A DNA stretch of 64,000 nucleotides from Stenotrophomonas lactitubi (GTDB lineage: Bacteria > Pseudomonadota > Gammaproteobacteria > Xanthomonadales > Xanthomonadaceae). Below are positions 51,181-60,203 of the stretch, piece after piece; within the stretch, counting starts at the first letter, position 1; each line of letters begins with the position of its first letter. The stretch covers positions 1,364,001 through 1,428,000 of the forward strand of contig NZ_PHQX01000001.1 of NCBI RefSeq assembly GCF_002803515.1. The letters are read 5' to 3'. The translations under genes were made by a program, and so were the position numbers. Below the pieces are notes generated by a model. It was not told where the DNA came from, did no database searches, and was given only the letters and a program-made list of their open reading frames with translations.

Positions 51181-53250
51181 TCAACCGAACTCGAAGTTCA
51201 TCGCCGGCGCTGCAGGGCCGACGAAATCGCCCTGCACGTAATCCACGCCGGCACTGAACAGCAGTGTCATCGAGTTGGCGTCGCTGACGAACTCGGCCAT
51301 GGTGCGGATGCCGGCTTCCTGTGCGCGTGCGGTGATCTGGCTGACCCGGTCGATGTTCTCGCGGGTGGCGGCCAGGTCGCTGGTGAAGCCGCGATCAAGC
51401 TTGAGGAACTGCGGCTGGAAGTGGGCCAGCAGCTGGAACGAATCCAGGCCCGAGCCGAACTGCTCAAGGCCGATCCGGCAGCCGAGCGGCGCCACTTCCG
51501 CCAGGAACTGCTGGGCGCTGCGCAGGTGCGTGAACACCTTTGACTCCGGCGCATGCAGCCACAGGCGTTCGCCCGGTACGCCGTGTGCCTGCAATTGCTG
51601 GCGCAGCGTGGCGATCATCTTCGGATCGTCGAACGATTCCGGCGTGACCTTCACCAGCATCTGCGTCGGATGACCCTCGCGCGCACGCGCGCCCAGTACC
51701 GCGATCGCCTGCGAGACGACCCAGCGGTTGATGTCCGCCAGCAGGCCGTGTTCTTCGGCGATGCCGAGGAAGGCGGTCGGGCTCAGCAGCTCTCCGTTGT
51801 GTTCCAGCCGCAGGTAGGCTTCATACAGCTCCAGCGACTCGCCCTGCAGGTTCAGCACCGGCTGGTAATGCAGCTGGAAGCCATCGCCTGCCAAGGCCTC
51901 GCGGATACGCGCGACCCAGCGCTGCACGCGCTCTTCTTCCACGCGATCGACAGCGGCCGGGTCGAAGATGCGACAGGTATTGCCGAGCGCGGCAGCGGCC
52001 TGCGTACATTCACTGGCGCGCGCCAGCACCTGGCCGATGCTGGCGATCTTCTCGCCCACCTGCACCCCGCCAATGCTGACGGTCACCGTGGCCGAGCGCG
52101 CACCGATGCTGAAGACGTGCGCGGCGTAGGCTTCACGGATGCGCTCGGCCAGTGCCACGGTCTGTGCATAGGGGCCGGACTGCAGCACGGCGAAACTGTG
52201 TTCGCCGAAACGGGCCAGCTGCGCATCCTCGCCAACGACCTCGGCCAGCAAGGCGGCGAGGGCGCCGATCAGGGCGTCGGCCGAGGCCAGTCCGATATCC
52301 GGGATCAGACGTGCGTAATGATCCGGTTCGACCATCAGCAGGCCGAACTGCCCCTCGCTGCGCCCCGCCTGTGCAACCGCGTCCTCGACCTGCAGCATGA
52401 AGGTCGGGCGGTTGAGCAGGCCGGTGACCTGGTCGCGCTGGCGCAGGTCTTCGACCTCGCGTGCCAGCTCCGGGTCGAATTCCATGCGCCGGCGGAACAC
52501 CACCTGCAGGCAGGATTCTCCCTCGTAGGTGGCTGCGGTGAACTCCATCGTCGCCGGGAAGGCGTTGCCGTCCTGGTGGCGGGCGTCGAGCTGGTACTGC
52601 GGTGGCGGCGCGTCGCCGCGGCTGAGTGACTTCAGCAGCTGCTTGAAATCATCCACGTGCTGGGCGGCGACCATGTCCAGCAGCGAGATGCCTTCGACCT
52701 CCTCGAAATCCTCGTAACCGAACATTTCCAGGTAGGCATCATTGGCACGGATGTGCATGCCTTCGTGGACATAGGCAATCGGTTCACGCGACGAGGCGAT
52801 CAGCGCGTCGCAGCGACGCTCGGTCTCGCGCATCTGCGCTTCGATCCGGCGCAGGCCGCGGCGGGCCTGCAGGTCGACCCACTGGTCGCGGATCACCGCC
52901 AGCAGGTGTTCGGCGCGCTGGCGCAGGGCGAGGGCGCGAACGCCGTTGCTGCTGGCCTGTACCAGTTCGTCCTCGTCGATGCGCTCGGCCAGCAGCACCA
53001 GCGGGATGTCCTTGCCGCTGGCGGCGATGTGCTGGGCCACCAGTGGCAGCGGGATGCTCTGCGAAGGCGCAGCCAGCACCAGGTCGATCGCCTGGCTGGC
53101 CAGTACCTGCGACAGCTCGGCCGAGTCCTGCGGGCGCCATGGGCGCACGGCGATGCCGCTGTTGCGCAGGGTGCTGACGATGGCTTCGGCGTTCTCGCCG
53201 CTGTCATCGACGATCAGCAGGCGGATGGTGATGTCGTTCGCGTTCTGCAT
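51181..53250 (-). CDS. fimX: FimX-type cyclic-di-GMP effector
   Basis: A 689-aa protein with the FimX layout: a degenerate receiver (TIRLLIVDDSGENAEAIV, residues 7-24, with no usable phosphorylation Asp later), PAS (ALIASSREPIAYVHEGMHIRANDAYLEMFGYE), a degenerate GGDEF (RFGEHSF) and an EAL-like domain in which EAL reads EAY. In P. aeruginosa (691 aa) and Xanthomonas such a protein binds c-di-GMP without breaking it down and, through PilZ, controls the type IV pilus motor PilB. The start is MQNANDITI. It stands alone and is convergent with fabV. Confidence 0.88.
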   Translation of the reverse strand: MQNANDITIRLLIVDDSGENAEAIVSTLRNSGIAVRPWRPQDSAELSQVLASQAIDLVLAAPSQSIPLPLVAQHIAASGKDIPLVLLAERIDEDELVQASSNGVRALALRQRAEHLLAVIRDQWVDLQARRGLRRIEAQMRETERRCDALIASSREPIAYVHEGMHIRANDAYLEMFGYEDFEEVEGISLLDMVAAQHVDDFKQLLKSLSRGDAPPPQYQLDARHQDGNAFPATMEFTAATYEGESCLQVVFRRRMEFDPELAREVEDLRQRDQVTGLLNRPTFMLQVEDAVAQAGRSEGQFGLLMVEPDHYARLIPDIGLASADALIGALAALLAEVVGEDAQLARFGEHSFAVLQSGPYAQTVALAERIREAYAAHVFSIGARSATVTVSIGGVQVGEKIASIGQVLARASECTQAAAALGNTCRIFDPAAVDRVEEERVQRWVARIREALAGDGFQLHYQPVLNLQGESLELYEAYLRLEHNGELLSPTAFLGIAEEHGLLADINRWVVSQAIAVLGARAREGHPTQMLVKVTPESFDDPKMIATLRQQLQAHGVPGERLWLHAPESKVFTHLRSAQQFLAEVAPLGCRIGLEQFGSGLDSFQLLAHFQPQFLKLDRGFTSDLAATRENIDRVSQITARAQEAGIRTMAEFVSDANSMTLLFSAGVDYVQGDFVGPAAPAMNFEFG

Positions 53251-53341
53251 GCACTGCTCCCCAATCTGCAAATCTAGATACACGATGCGTGGCGGCGCGT
53301 CCATGCGCGCAACGCTTGCGTGCCCGGAACGGCGATGCGGT

Positions 53342-54526
53342 TCACACCACGCAGCCGGCCGCGTGCCCGCTGGCCCAGGCCCACTGGAAGTTGTAGCCGC
53401 CCAGCCAGCCGGTCACGTCCAGCACCTCGCCGACGAAATGCAGGCCGGGCACCCGCTTGGATTCCAGCGTCGACGAAGAGACCTCGTTGGTATCGACACC
53501 GCCCAGGGTAACTTCGGCGGTGCGGTAGCCCTCGGTGCCGCTGGCCACCAGCGGGAATGCTGAAAGCACCTGCGCTGCCTTGCGCAGGTCCGGCTCGTCC
53601 AGCTGACGTACCGGGCGGTCAGGCAGCCAGTGCTCGCACAGGCGCTGCGCCAGTCGTTTGGGCAGCACATCGCCCAGCACTGTACGCAGTTCCGCGGCGG
53701 GGCGTTCGCGCTTCATCTGGCGCAGCCATCCGGCGGCATCCTGGCCGGGCAGCAGATCCAGCGACAGCGCGTCACCGGGTTGCCAGAACGAGGAAATCTG
53801 CAGGATGGCCGGGCCACTGACGCCACGATGGGTCAGCAGCATGAAGTTGCGGAAGCTGGTGCCGTTGCAGCTCGCCTCGACCGGCAGGGCGACGCCGCTG
53901 AGCTCGGCCAGGCGCTCCTGGTGGGTGCCGCTGAGTGTCAACGGCACCAGGCCGGCGCGCGTCGGCAGCAACTGGTGGCCGAACTGGCGCGCGATCTCAT
54001 AGCCGAACCCGGTTGCACCGAGGCTGGGAATGGACAGGCCGCCGGTGGCGACCACCAGCGAGGCGCAATGGAACAGGCCGTGCGTGGTGTGCACGCGGAA
54101 GCCGTCAGTGCCGTGCTCGATGCGCTCCACGCTGCACTGCGTGCGGATCTGCACGCCGGCCTGCTGGCACTTGTCCACCAGCATCTTCACGATCTGCTTG
54201 GACGAGACATCGCAGAACAGCTGGCCCAGCTCTTTTTCGTGATAGGCGATGCCGTGGCGCTCGACCATCTCGATGAAGTGGTAGGGCGAGTAACGCGCCA
54301 GCGCCGACTTGCAGAAATGCGGATTGGCCGACAGGAAGTTGGCCGGGGTGGTGCCGGTGTTGGTGAAGTTGCAGCGACCACCGCCGGACATCAGGATCTT
54401 CTTGCCGATCTTGTTGGCGTGGTCGATCACCTGCACATGCCGGCCGCGCTGGCCCGCCGTGATCGCGGTCATCAGCCCGGCTGCGCCGGCACCGATCACC
54501 AGCACGTCGCAGCGGATCGTGCTCAT
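53342..54526 (-). CDS. HI0933/YhiN-family flavoprotein
   Basis: A 394-aa FAD-dependent oxidoreductase of unknown substrate. The N-terminal FAD motif is VLVIGAGAAGLMTAITAGQRGRHV, followed by KIGKKILMSGGGRCNFTN, typical of the family. A C-terminal motif (FVGEVLDVTGWLGGYNFQWAWASGHAAG) completes the FAD site. The start is MSTIRCDV; it overlaps the yaeQ stop by four bases, so the two are co-translated. The first codon context is ATGAGC. Confidence 0.9.
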   Translation of the reverse strand: MSTIRCDVLVIGAGAAGLMTAITAGQRGRHVQVIDHANKIGKKILMSGGGRCNFTNTGTTPANFLSANPHFCKSALARYSPYHFIEMVERHGIAYHEKELGQLFCDVSSKQIVKMLVDKCQQAGVQIRTQCSVERIEHGTDGFRVHTTHGLFHCASLVVATGGLSIPSLGATGFGYEIARQFGHQLLPTRAGLVPLTLSGTHQERLAELSGVALPVEASCNGTSFRNFMLLTHRGVSGPAILQISSFWQPGDALSLDLLPGQDAAGWLRQMKRERPAAELRTVLGDVLPKRLAQRLCEHWLPDRPVRQLDEPDLRKAAQVLSAFPLVASGTEGYRTAEVTLGGVDTNEVSSSTLESKRVPGLHFVGEVLDVTGWLGGYNFQWAWASGHAAGCVV

Positions 54527-55071
54527 GCCTTGGCGCGCTTGCGCCAGTTGGGGATCACGTCCAGCTGCATCTGATCGTTGAGCAGCTGCACTTCGGCGTC
54601 CTGGATCAGCACGCTCCAGCGCATCGCACGCTGGATCTGCTGGCCCCACAGGTCGACGAATCCGCCGTCCAGGTCAACCACCGACAGGTTGTCGAAGCGG
54701 GCCAGGCCCTTGCCCTGTTTCTGCCACCAGATGTCCGACGCATTGCCACCGTAGTTGACCACCTGCACCTGTCGGCTGCGGTTGCTGGCCTTGCGGATGC
54801 GCGACTCGTCAGGATGGCCGAGGTCGATCCACTGCAGGATGTCGCCGGTGTAGTCGTGTTCCCACAGGTCGGGCTCATCGTCGGTACTCAGGCCGCGGCC
54901 GAACTCCAGGCGGTCGCCAGCGTTCAGCGCGAAGGCGAGCAGGCGCACCATCAGGCGTTCGTCGGTTTCAGACGGATGCTGGGCCAGGGTCAGGTTGTGG
55001 GTCGCGTAGTAGCCGCGATCCATGTCGCTGATCTGCAGTTCGGCCTTGCGGATGGTGGCGGTGAGGGCCAT
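54523..55071 (-). CDS. yaeQ: YaeQ family protein
   Basis: A 182-aa protein of the YaeQ family (PD-(D/E)XK nuclease-like fold). Typical parts are MALTATIRKAELQISDMDRGYYATHNLTLAQHPSETDERLMVRLLAFAL, DEPDLWEHDYTGDILQWIDLGHPDESRIRKA, and the C-terminal helix. E. coli YaeQ can suppress loss of RfaH, but the direct function is unknown. It leads the two-gene unit yaeQ-flavoprotein and is divergent from the pseudouridine synthase gene. Confidence 0.93.
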   Translation of the reverse strand: MALTATIRKAELQISDMDRGYYATHNLTLAQHPSETDERLMVRLLAFALNAGDRLEFGRGLSTDDEPDLWEHDYTGDILQWIDLGHPDESRIRKASNRSRQVQVVNYGGNASDIWWQKQGKGLARFDNLSVVDLDGGFVDLWGQQIQRAMRWSVLIQDAEVQLLNDQMQLDVIPNWRKRAKA

Positions 55072-55252
55072 GAAGATCCAGAGGGGTAAAGACCGTCAAT
55101 GATAGAGGTTTGCCCCGGGGGTGTCCGGTATGGGGGGTGTCGGCAGGGCGTGATCGGTGGCACGCTGGCCGTCCTGATTCTTCCGGCTTGCCCTGTCGTA
55201 TGTCCCGTTCACGTCCGTGCCGCCTGCAGATCTTCGGCATCGCGACCACGCC

Positions 55253-56122
55253 ATGACCACGCCCAGTCGACTGCAGCTGCCGCCCGGTAACTGGGTTTCC
55301 CTGCTGGAGGGGCTGTGCGCGCGCTTCCCGCGCATCGATCGGTTGCAATGGGAGAGTCGCTTCGCGCGAGGCCGGGTGCAGGACGCGCAGGGCAGGGCGC
55401 TGGCAGCGGACATGCCGTGGCAGGTGGGGCTGGAGATCCGCTACTTCCGTGAAGTGGCTGACGAGCCGGTGATTCCCGTCGTGGAGACCATCCTGCATCA
55501 CGACGCGCACCTGCTTGTGGCTGACAAACCGCACTTCCTGCCGACCGCGCCTGCCGGTGCCTTCGTGCGCGAAACCCTGTTGGCGCGCCTGATCGAGCGC
55601 ACCGGCAACACCGAGCTGGTGCCGTTGCATCGGCTGGACCGGCTGACGGCCGGCCTGGTGTTGTTCTCCACCCGGCCGGAGACGCGCGACGCCTACCAGC
55701 GCCTGTTCCGTGAGCGCCGCATCGAGAAGACTTACGAGGCGCTGGCACAGGCCTTGCCCGATCTGCGGTTTCCGCTGGAGCGGCACAGCCGGCTGCAGCC
55801 AGGGGAGCCGTTCTTCCGTATGGTCGAAGGTCCCGGCGAACCGAATGCGCGGACCCGTATCGAGGTCATCGATGCGCACGGCCCGGTCTGGCGCTACCGG
55901 CTTGTGCCGGAATCCGGACGCAAGCATCAGCTGCGCGTCCATATGGCTGCGCTCGGCGCGCCGATCCTGGGCGACGGGTTCTACCCGCAGCTGCAGGACC
56001 GGCCGCAGGGTGAGGGCGAGCCGCCGTTGCAGCTGCTGGCGCAGGCACTGGCCTTTGATGATCCGCTGACGGGCCAGCGGCGCAGCTTCCGCAGTGCGCG
56101 CACCTTGAGCGTTTCCGGCTGA
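55253..56122 (+). CDS. RluA-family pseudouridine synthase
   Basis: A 289-aa enzyme that converts uridine to pseudouridine in RNA. The catalytic motif is HRLDRLTAGLVLF (Asp nucleophile), with RIEKTYEAL and the C-terminal VPESGRKHQLRVHMAALGAPILGDGFYP. An N-terminal extension of about 80 residues precedes the catalytic domain (PPGNWVSLLEGLCARFPRIDRLQWESRF) in the place where some family members carry an S4 domain. The RNA target cannot be told from sequence. The start is MTTPSRL. It is divergent from yaeQ and convergent with yaiI. Confidence 0.9.
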   Translation: MTTPSRLQLPPGNWVSLLEGLCARFPRIDRLQWESRFARGRVQDAQGRALAADMPWQVGLEIRYFREVADEPVIPVVETILHHDAHLLVADKPHFLPTAPAGAFVRETLLARLIERTGNTELVPLHRLDRLTAGLVLFSTRPETRDAYQRLFRERRIEKTYEALAQALPDLRFPLERHSRLQPGEPFFRMVEGPGEPNARTRIEVIDAHGPVWRYRLVPESGRKHQLRVHMAALGAPILGDGFYPQLQDRPQGEGEPPLQLLAQALAFDDPLTGQRRSFRSARTLSVSG

Positions 56123-56135
56123 GGTACAGCTGGAC

Positions 56136-56624
56136 TCACCTGTTCGGGCGGCGCGCCAGCCAGCGGTCCAGCTCGGCAGCGAACAGCTGGCGGTCGCGCG
56201 CGCCCAGAGGAGGCGGTCCGCCGGTCTGCACGCCCGAGCCACGCAGCTCTTCCATGAAATTGCGCATCGACAGCCGCTCGGCCATGTTGTTGGGGGTGTA
56301 CAGCTGGCCGCGTGGGTTCAGGGCCACCCCCTTCTTCTCCAGCACCAGGGCGGCCAGCGGGATGTCCTGGGTGACCACCAGGTCGCCGGCGGCCACCCGC
56401 TCGACAATGGCGCTGTCAGCCACATCCAGTCCCTGCGGCACCTGGATCGAACGCAGCCAGCGCGAGGGTGGGGTGCGGATCCACTGGTTGGCGACCAGGG
56501 TCAGTTCCACACCGACCCGTTCAGCGGCGCGGAACAGGATGTCGCGAATGACGACGGGGCAGGCGTCTGCGTCCACCCAGATGCGGGGGAGCAGGGGTTC
56601 AGCTCGGGTTTCAGCTTCAGTCAT
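56136..56624 (-). CDS. yaiI: YaiI/YqxD family protein (UPF0178)
   Basis: A 162-aa protein of the UPF0178 (DUF188) family with a NYN/PIN-like fold: [16 protein letters not shown] near the N-terminus, [31 protein letters not shown], and a C-terminal helix (ELDRWLAR). A nuclease role is suggested by the fold but not shown. It stands alone. Its upstream region is shared with the divergent cold-shock gene. Confidence 0.9.
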   Translation of the reverse strand: MTEAETRAEPLLPRIWVDADACPVVIRDILFRAAERVGVELTLVANQWIRTPPSRWLRSIQVPQGLDVADSAIVERVAAGDLVVTQDIPLAALVLEKKGVALNPRGQLYTPNNMAERLSMRNFMEELRGSGVQTGGPPPLGARDRQLFAAELDRWLARRPNR

Positions 56625-56928
56625 TTACCCAGTGTAGGGTAGGAAAAACCTGAATGGGGGCCCGGGTTTAGCCTCGATCTGGTGCAACCCCTTGCCCTGC
56701 CTAGGGACCGGCCATTTGTCGCTGAATATCAAGGCTATCGCTTTTTGCTCAAAACACGCGTATCGTCTGGCCCACTGTGTTTGCTAGGGTCACCGTGAAT
56801 CGTGGCCTGGTGCAGTTGATCTCACGATCCGCTCATCGATCCGCTTTACCAACGCCTGCAACTCAGTCTCGGCCCCGATACCCGGTGGCTGCGATTTTTT
56901 TCAACATGTGTTTCAGGAGTTAGTAAAT
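56625..56928 (+). other. Leader region of the cold-shock gene
   Basis: This 304-base gap between yaiI and the cold-shock gene contains no reading frame of note. The last part reads GCGATTTTTTTCAAC, then CAGGAG 9 bases before the ATG. Cold-shock genes often have long structured 5' leaders, and the AT-rich and T-run parts here fit that. No promoter could be fixed. Confidence 0.5.
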
Positions 56929-57138
56929 ATGTCTGATCGTCAGACCGGCACTGTCAAGTGGTTCAACGACGCCAAGGGCTTCGGCTTCATCACCCCGGAA
57001 AGCGGCCCGGACCTGTTCGTGCATTTCCGCGCGATCCAGGGCACCGGCTTCAAGACCCTGCAGGAAGGCCAGAAGGTTACCTTCGTCGCCGTCCAGGGTC
57101 AGAAGGGTATGCAGGCTGACCAGGTGCAGGCGGTCTAA
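56929..57138 (+). CDS. cspA: Cold-shock protein CspA family
   Basis: A 69-aa single-stranded nucleic acid binding protein. RNP1 is KGFGFI and RNP2 is LFVHF, with [18 protein letters not shown] at the start. Length is as usual for the family. The start is the ATG in AATATGTCTGATC. It has a long leader upstream and a strong terminator with a GAAA loop downstream, so it is a one-gene unit. Whether it is cold-induced or constitutive cannot be told. Confidence 0.97.
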   Translation: MSDRQTGTVKWFNDAKGFGFITPESGPDLFVHFRAIQGTGFKTLQEGQKVTFVAVQGQKGMQADQVQAV

Positions 57139-57166
57139 TCCGTCTGCTACCGTTTGGTAGCCAGAA

Positions 57167-57195
57167 CGCCGGGAGCGAAAGCTCCCGGCGTTTTT
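57167..57195 (+). terminator. Terminator of the cold-shock gene
   Basis: Stem CGCCGGGAGC/GCTCCCGGCG, loop GAAA, followed by TTTTT, 28 bases after the stop. Confidence 0.92.
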
Positions 57196-57210
57196 CGTTA
57201 TGGGCTTCCT

Positions 57211-57237
57211 GTAGCGTCGAGCCAGGCCCGGCTCTAC
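57211..57237. repeat. SMAG-like palindrome with GTAG and CTAC ends
   Basis: GTAGCGTCGAGCC and GGCTCTAC-type ends face one another over 27 bases. It is a degenerate SMAG hairpin ahead of the GST gene. Confidence 0.5.
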
Positions 57238-57290
57238 AAAGGGCATGCACCCGGCACGGTACGATGCAGGCCTCCCCAAGGATCGTCCCC

Positions 57291-57980
57291 ATGCGCATCG
57301 TCCATCATCTGGAAAACTCCCGTTCGCTGCGCGTGCTGTGGATGCTGGAGGAGCTGGGGCTGGACTACGAGCTGCGCCGCTACCCGCGCGACCCGAAGAC
57401 GATGCTGGCGCCGCCGGAACTGCGCCAGGTGCATCCGCTGGGCAAGGCGCCGGTGCTGCAGGATGGCGATCTCATCCTCGCCGAATCCGGCGCCATCCTC
57501 GACTACCTGGTTGACCGCTACGACGTGCAGCGGCAGCTGTCGCCGTCGCCGGTGCCGGCCGACGGCAAAGAGCGCATCGACTACCGCTACTGGCTGCACT
57601 ATGCCGAAGGCTCGGCGATGCCGCCGATGCTGCTGACGCTGGTGATCAGCCGCATCCGCAGCGCGCCGATGCCGTTCTTCGCGCGGCCGATTGCCCGCAG
57701 CATCGCCGACAAGGCCGAGCGCGGTTTCGTCGGCCCGCAACGACGCCTGCATCTGGACTGGATGGAACGGCGCCTGGCCGAAAGCCCGTGGTTTGCCGGG
57801 GAGCGCTTCACCGCCGCGGACATCCAGATGAGCTTCCCGATCCAGGCAGCGGCCGCACGCGGCGGCGGGCTGGACGACAAGCCGGCATTGCGTGGCTTCC
57901 TCAAGCGCATCGGTGAGCGTCCGGCCTACCAGCGTGCCGAGGCGCACGGTGGGGCATTGCAGGCCCTGCGCGGCGATTGA
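57291..57980 (+). CDS. Glutathione S-transferase family protein
   Basis: A 229-aa GST. The N-terminal thioredoxin-like domain begins MRIVHHLENSRSLRVLWMLEELGLDYELRRY; the Ser in ENSRS is the likely glutathione-activating residue. AESGAILDYLVDRY lies in the GSH-binding region, and the helical C-terminal domain includes WFAGERFTAADIQMSFP. The substrate is unknown. The start at MRIVHH follows CCTCCCCAAGGATCGTCCCC. It is followed 31 bases later by selO. Confidence 0.9.
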   Translation: MRIVHHLENSRSLRVLWMLEELGLDYELRRYPRDPKTMLAPPELRQVHPLGKAPVLQDGDLILAESGAILDYLVDRYDVQRQLSPSPVPADGKERIDYRYWLHYAEGSAMPPMLLTLVISRIRSAPMPFFARPIARSIADKAERGFVGPQRRLHLDWMERRLAESPWFAGERFTAADIQMSFPIQAAAARGGGLDDKPALRGFLKRIGERPAYQRAEAHGGALQALRGD

Positions 57981-58011
57981 GGACGGCCATCCTCGCCCCC
58001 ATGCTGTGCTC

Positions 58012-59577
58012 ATGGATACCACAGCTCCCCAGTTCGACAACCGCCTGCTGAATCTGTTGCCGGGCGATCCCGAGTCCGGCCCGCGCCGGCGCGAAGTGCT
58101 GGGTGCGGCGTGGTCGCCGGTGATGCCGACGCCTGTTGCAGCGCCGGTGCTGCTGGCGTGGTCGCCGGAGGTTGCCGCGCTGCTCGGGTTCGATCCTGCG
58201 CAGGTCGATGATGAAGGCTTCGCCCAGGTGTTCGCTGGCAACGCGCTGTATGCGGGCATGCAGCCGTGGGCGGCCAACTATGGAGGCCATCAGTTCGGGC
58301 ATTGGGCCGGGCAGTTGGGTGATGGTCGCGCCATCTCGCTGGGCGAGTTGATCGGCGCCGATGGCAGGCACTGGGAACTGCAGTTGAAGGGCGCCGGGCC
58401 CACGCCGTACTCGCGCGGCGCCGACGGCCGTGCGGTGCTGCGCTCGTCGATCCGCGAGTTCCTGTGCAGCGAGGCGATGCATCATCTCGGCGTGCCGACT
58501 ACCCGCGCCCTGTCGCTGGTGGGAACCGGCGAGGACGTAGTGCGCGACATGTTCTATGACGGTCATCCGCGCGCGGAGCCTGGCGCGATCGTCTGCCGGG
58601 TATCGCCCTCGTTCCTGCGTTTTGGCTCATTTGAACTGCCCGCTTCACGTGGCGAGACCGCACTGCTGAAGCAGATGGTCGACGCCTGCATCGCCCGCGA
58701 TTTCCCGGAACTGAAGGGGCAGGGCGAAGCGCTTTATGGCGACTGGTTCGCACAGATCGCCGTGCGTACCGCAGAGATGATCGCGCACTGGATGCGCGTC
58801 GGTTTCGTGCATGGGGTGATGAACACCGACAACCTCTCGGTGCTCGGCGTGACCCTGGACTATGGCCCGTATGGCTGGGTCGAGGACTTCGATCCGGACT
58901 GGACGCCGAACACCACCGATGCGCAGGGGCGTCGCTATCGTTTCGGCACCCAGCCGCAGGTGGCGTACTGGAACCTCAGCCGTCTGGCACAGGCGCTGTC
59001 GCCGTTGTTCGCCGATGTGCAGCCGCTGCAGGCAGGGCTGGCCGCCTACCAGGCGACCTTTGTCGCCTGCACCCGTCGCGATGTGGCGGCCAAGCTGGGT
59101 CTGGCAGCGGCCGACGATGCCGATCTGCAGCTCTACCAGCGCTGGCAGCAGCTGATGCAGGACGGTGGCATGGACATGACCCTGGCATGGCGTGCGCTGC
59201 TGCGCATCGATGCCAATGCACCCGATGCGGGGGTACTGGCCGAAGTCTTCTACGACCCCGAGCGGCAGCACGCGGTGCAGGAACCTCTGCAGCAGTGGCT
59301 GCAGGATTACGCGGCCCGACTGCGTGCCGATCCACTGTCGGCACCAGAGCGGTTCGCGAAGATGGGCGCAGCCAATCCGCTGTATGTGCTGCGCAACTGG
59401 TTGGCACAGGAAGCAATCGACCGCGCCGAGCAGGGCGACCTGGGCGGTGTGCACGCCCTGCAGGACGTACTGCGTGATCCGTACACCGAACGCCCGCGGC
59501 TGGAGCATTACGCCGGCAAGCGCCCAGCGTGGGCAGACAATCGCGCAGGCTGTTCGATGCTGTCCTGCAGTTCCTGA
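58012..59577 (+). CDS. selO: Protein adenylyltransferase SelO (YdiU)
   Basis: SelO is a pseudokinase-fold enzyme that attaches AMP to proteins, with a role in the response to oxidative stress. The 521-aa protein shows YGGHQFGHWAGQLGDGRAISLGE (the Gly-rich nucleotide loop), LQLKGAGPTPYSRGADGRAVLRSSIREFLCSEAMHHLGVPTTRAL, the metal motif HGVMNTDNLSVLG and DYGPYGW. It ends in CSMLSCSS, with the conserved C-terminal Cys (a selenocysteine in animals). The start is MDTTAPQFDNRLL. Repeat module 3 follows it. Confidence 0.96.
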   Translation: MDTTAPQFDNRLLNLLPGDPESGPRRREVLGAAWSPVMPTPVAAPVLLAWSPEVAALLGFDPAQVDDEGFAQVFAGNALYAGMQPWAANYGGHQFGHWAGQLGDGRAISLGELIGADGRHWELQLKGAGPTPYSRGADGRAVLRSSIREFLCSEAMHHLGVPTTRALSLVGTGEDVVRDMFYDGHPRAEPGAIVCRVSPSFLRFGSFELPASRGETALLKQMVDACIARDFPELKGQGEALYGDWFAQIAVRTAEMIAHWMRVGFVHGVMNTDNLSVLGVTLDYGPYGWVEDFDPDWTPNTTDAQGRRYRFGTQPQVAYWNLSRLAQALSPLFADVQPLQAGLAAYQATFVACTRRDVAAKLGLAAADDADLQLYQRWQQLMQDGGMDMTLAWRALLRIDANAPDAGVLAEVFYDPERQHAVQEPLQQWLQDYAARLRADPLSAPERFAKMGAANPLYVLRNWLAQEAIDRAEQGDLGGVHALQDVLRDPYTERPRLEHYAGKRPAWADNRAGCSMLSCSS

Positions 59578-59657
59578 GGGTGGGTTTTGGCAGGGCTGCG
59601 CCCTGCACCTGCAGAGGCCAGGTCAACAGCCAGAGCAAAAGCTGGATTCCGTGGTTT

Positions 59658-59796
59658 GGCGGGGCGGTGTCGGAGTGCGGGGGCGCCGCAAGTACGTCCT
59701 TGTAGGCTTGGCAGCCGCTTGCTCGTGTGCGCGCTCCTGCGCACACGGCAAGACCGGGGTTGGGCAGGACGCCCCGCACTCCGACACCGCCCCACC
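59658..59796 (+). repeat. Long hairpin E with a swapped loop, forward
   Basis: Left arm 59658-59682 and right arm 59772-59796 pair over 22 bp, one mismatch and 2 more pairs (type beta). The loop is 89 nt instead of about 52. The inner GCCGCAT/ATGCGGC stem is replaced by a different, longer stem (CGTGTGCGC/GCGCACACG with flanking CTTGC/GCAAG). Confidence 0.88.
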
Positions 59797-59957
59797 TCCG
59801 ACAGATTCCCGCTGCTGTGGGTAGGTGTCGACCTTGGTCGACACGGTAGATCCACGCCATGCGTGGATGCTCTTCGTTCAATTCTCGAAATATTCGATTT
59901 CGATAGAGATTCATCCACGCATGGCGTGGATCTACTGGCTACCGGCAAACTGTCGAA

Positions 59958-60059
59958 GGCGGGGCACTGTGGGTTTGCGGGGTGTGAGCCGCATGGATGC
60001 GGCGACCAAGCCTCCATGGACGGATTCACGGCGCCCCCGCAGACCCACAGTGCCCCGCC
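59958..60059 (-). repeat. Long hairpin F, 24 of 25 bp paired, reverse
   Basis: Arms 59958-59982 and 60035-60059 pair with a single G:T-type exception. The sequence is nearly the same as hairpin B of module 1 (type gamma), including the loop. Confidence 0.88.
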
Positions 60060-60203
60060 ATCCCACGGAATGCACGCCGTTGCTGTTGCTTCGGCTGTTG
60101 CTGCTGCCTCTGCAGGTGCCGGGTGCAGCCCGGCCGAACCGCTCAACAGGCAGCCGGCGCCCGGAACAGGTACCCTATGCCGCCATCAGACAACCGAATC
60201 GCC

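Larger units (their letters stand above)
59590..60133. repeat. Composite inverted repeat module 3 (544 bp)
   Basis: Third copy of the module, filling the gap between selO and apt. Parts in order: outer hairpin GCAGGGC/GCCCTGC (59590-59606), AACAGCC-type remnant repeats, long forward hairpin E (59658-59796), TGTCGACC/GGTCGACA, SMAG forward (59846-59868), spacer, SMAG reverse (59913-59935), long reverse hairpin F (59958-60059), GCTGTTGCT/GGCTGTT repeats, outer hairpin CCGGG/CCCGG (60119-60133). Module 1 and module 3 agree closely from the centre through the reverse hairpin; the forward hairpins differ. Confidence 0.85.
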
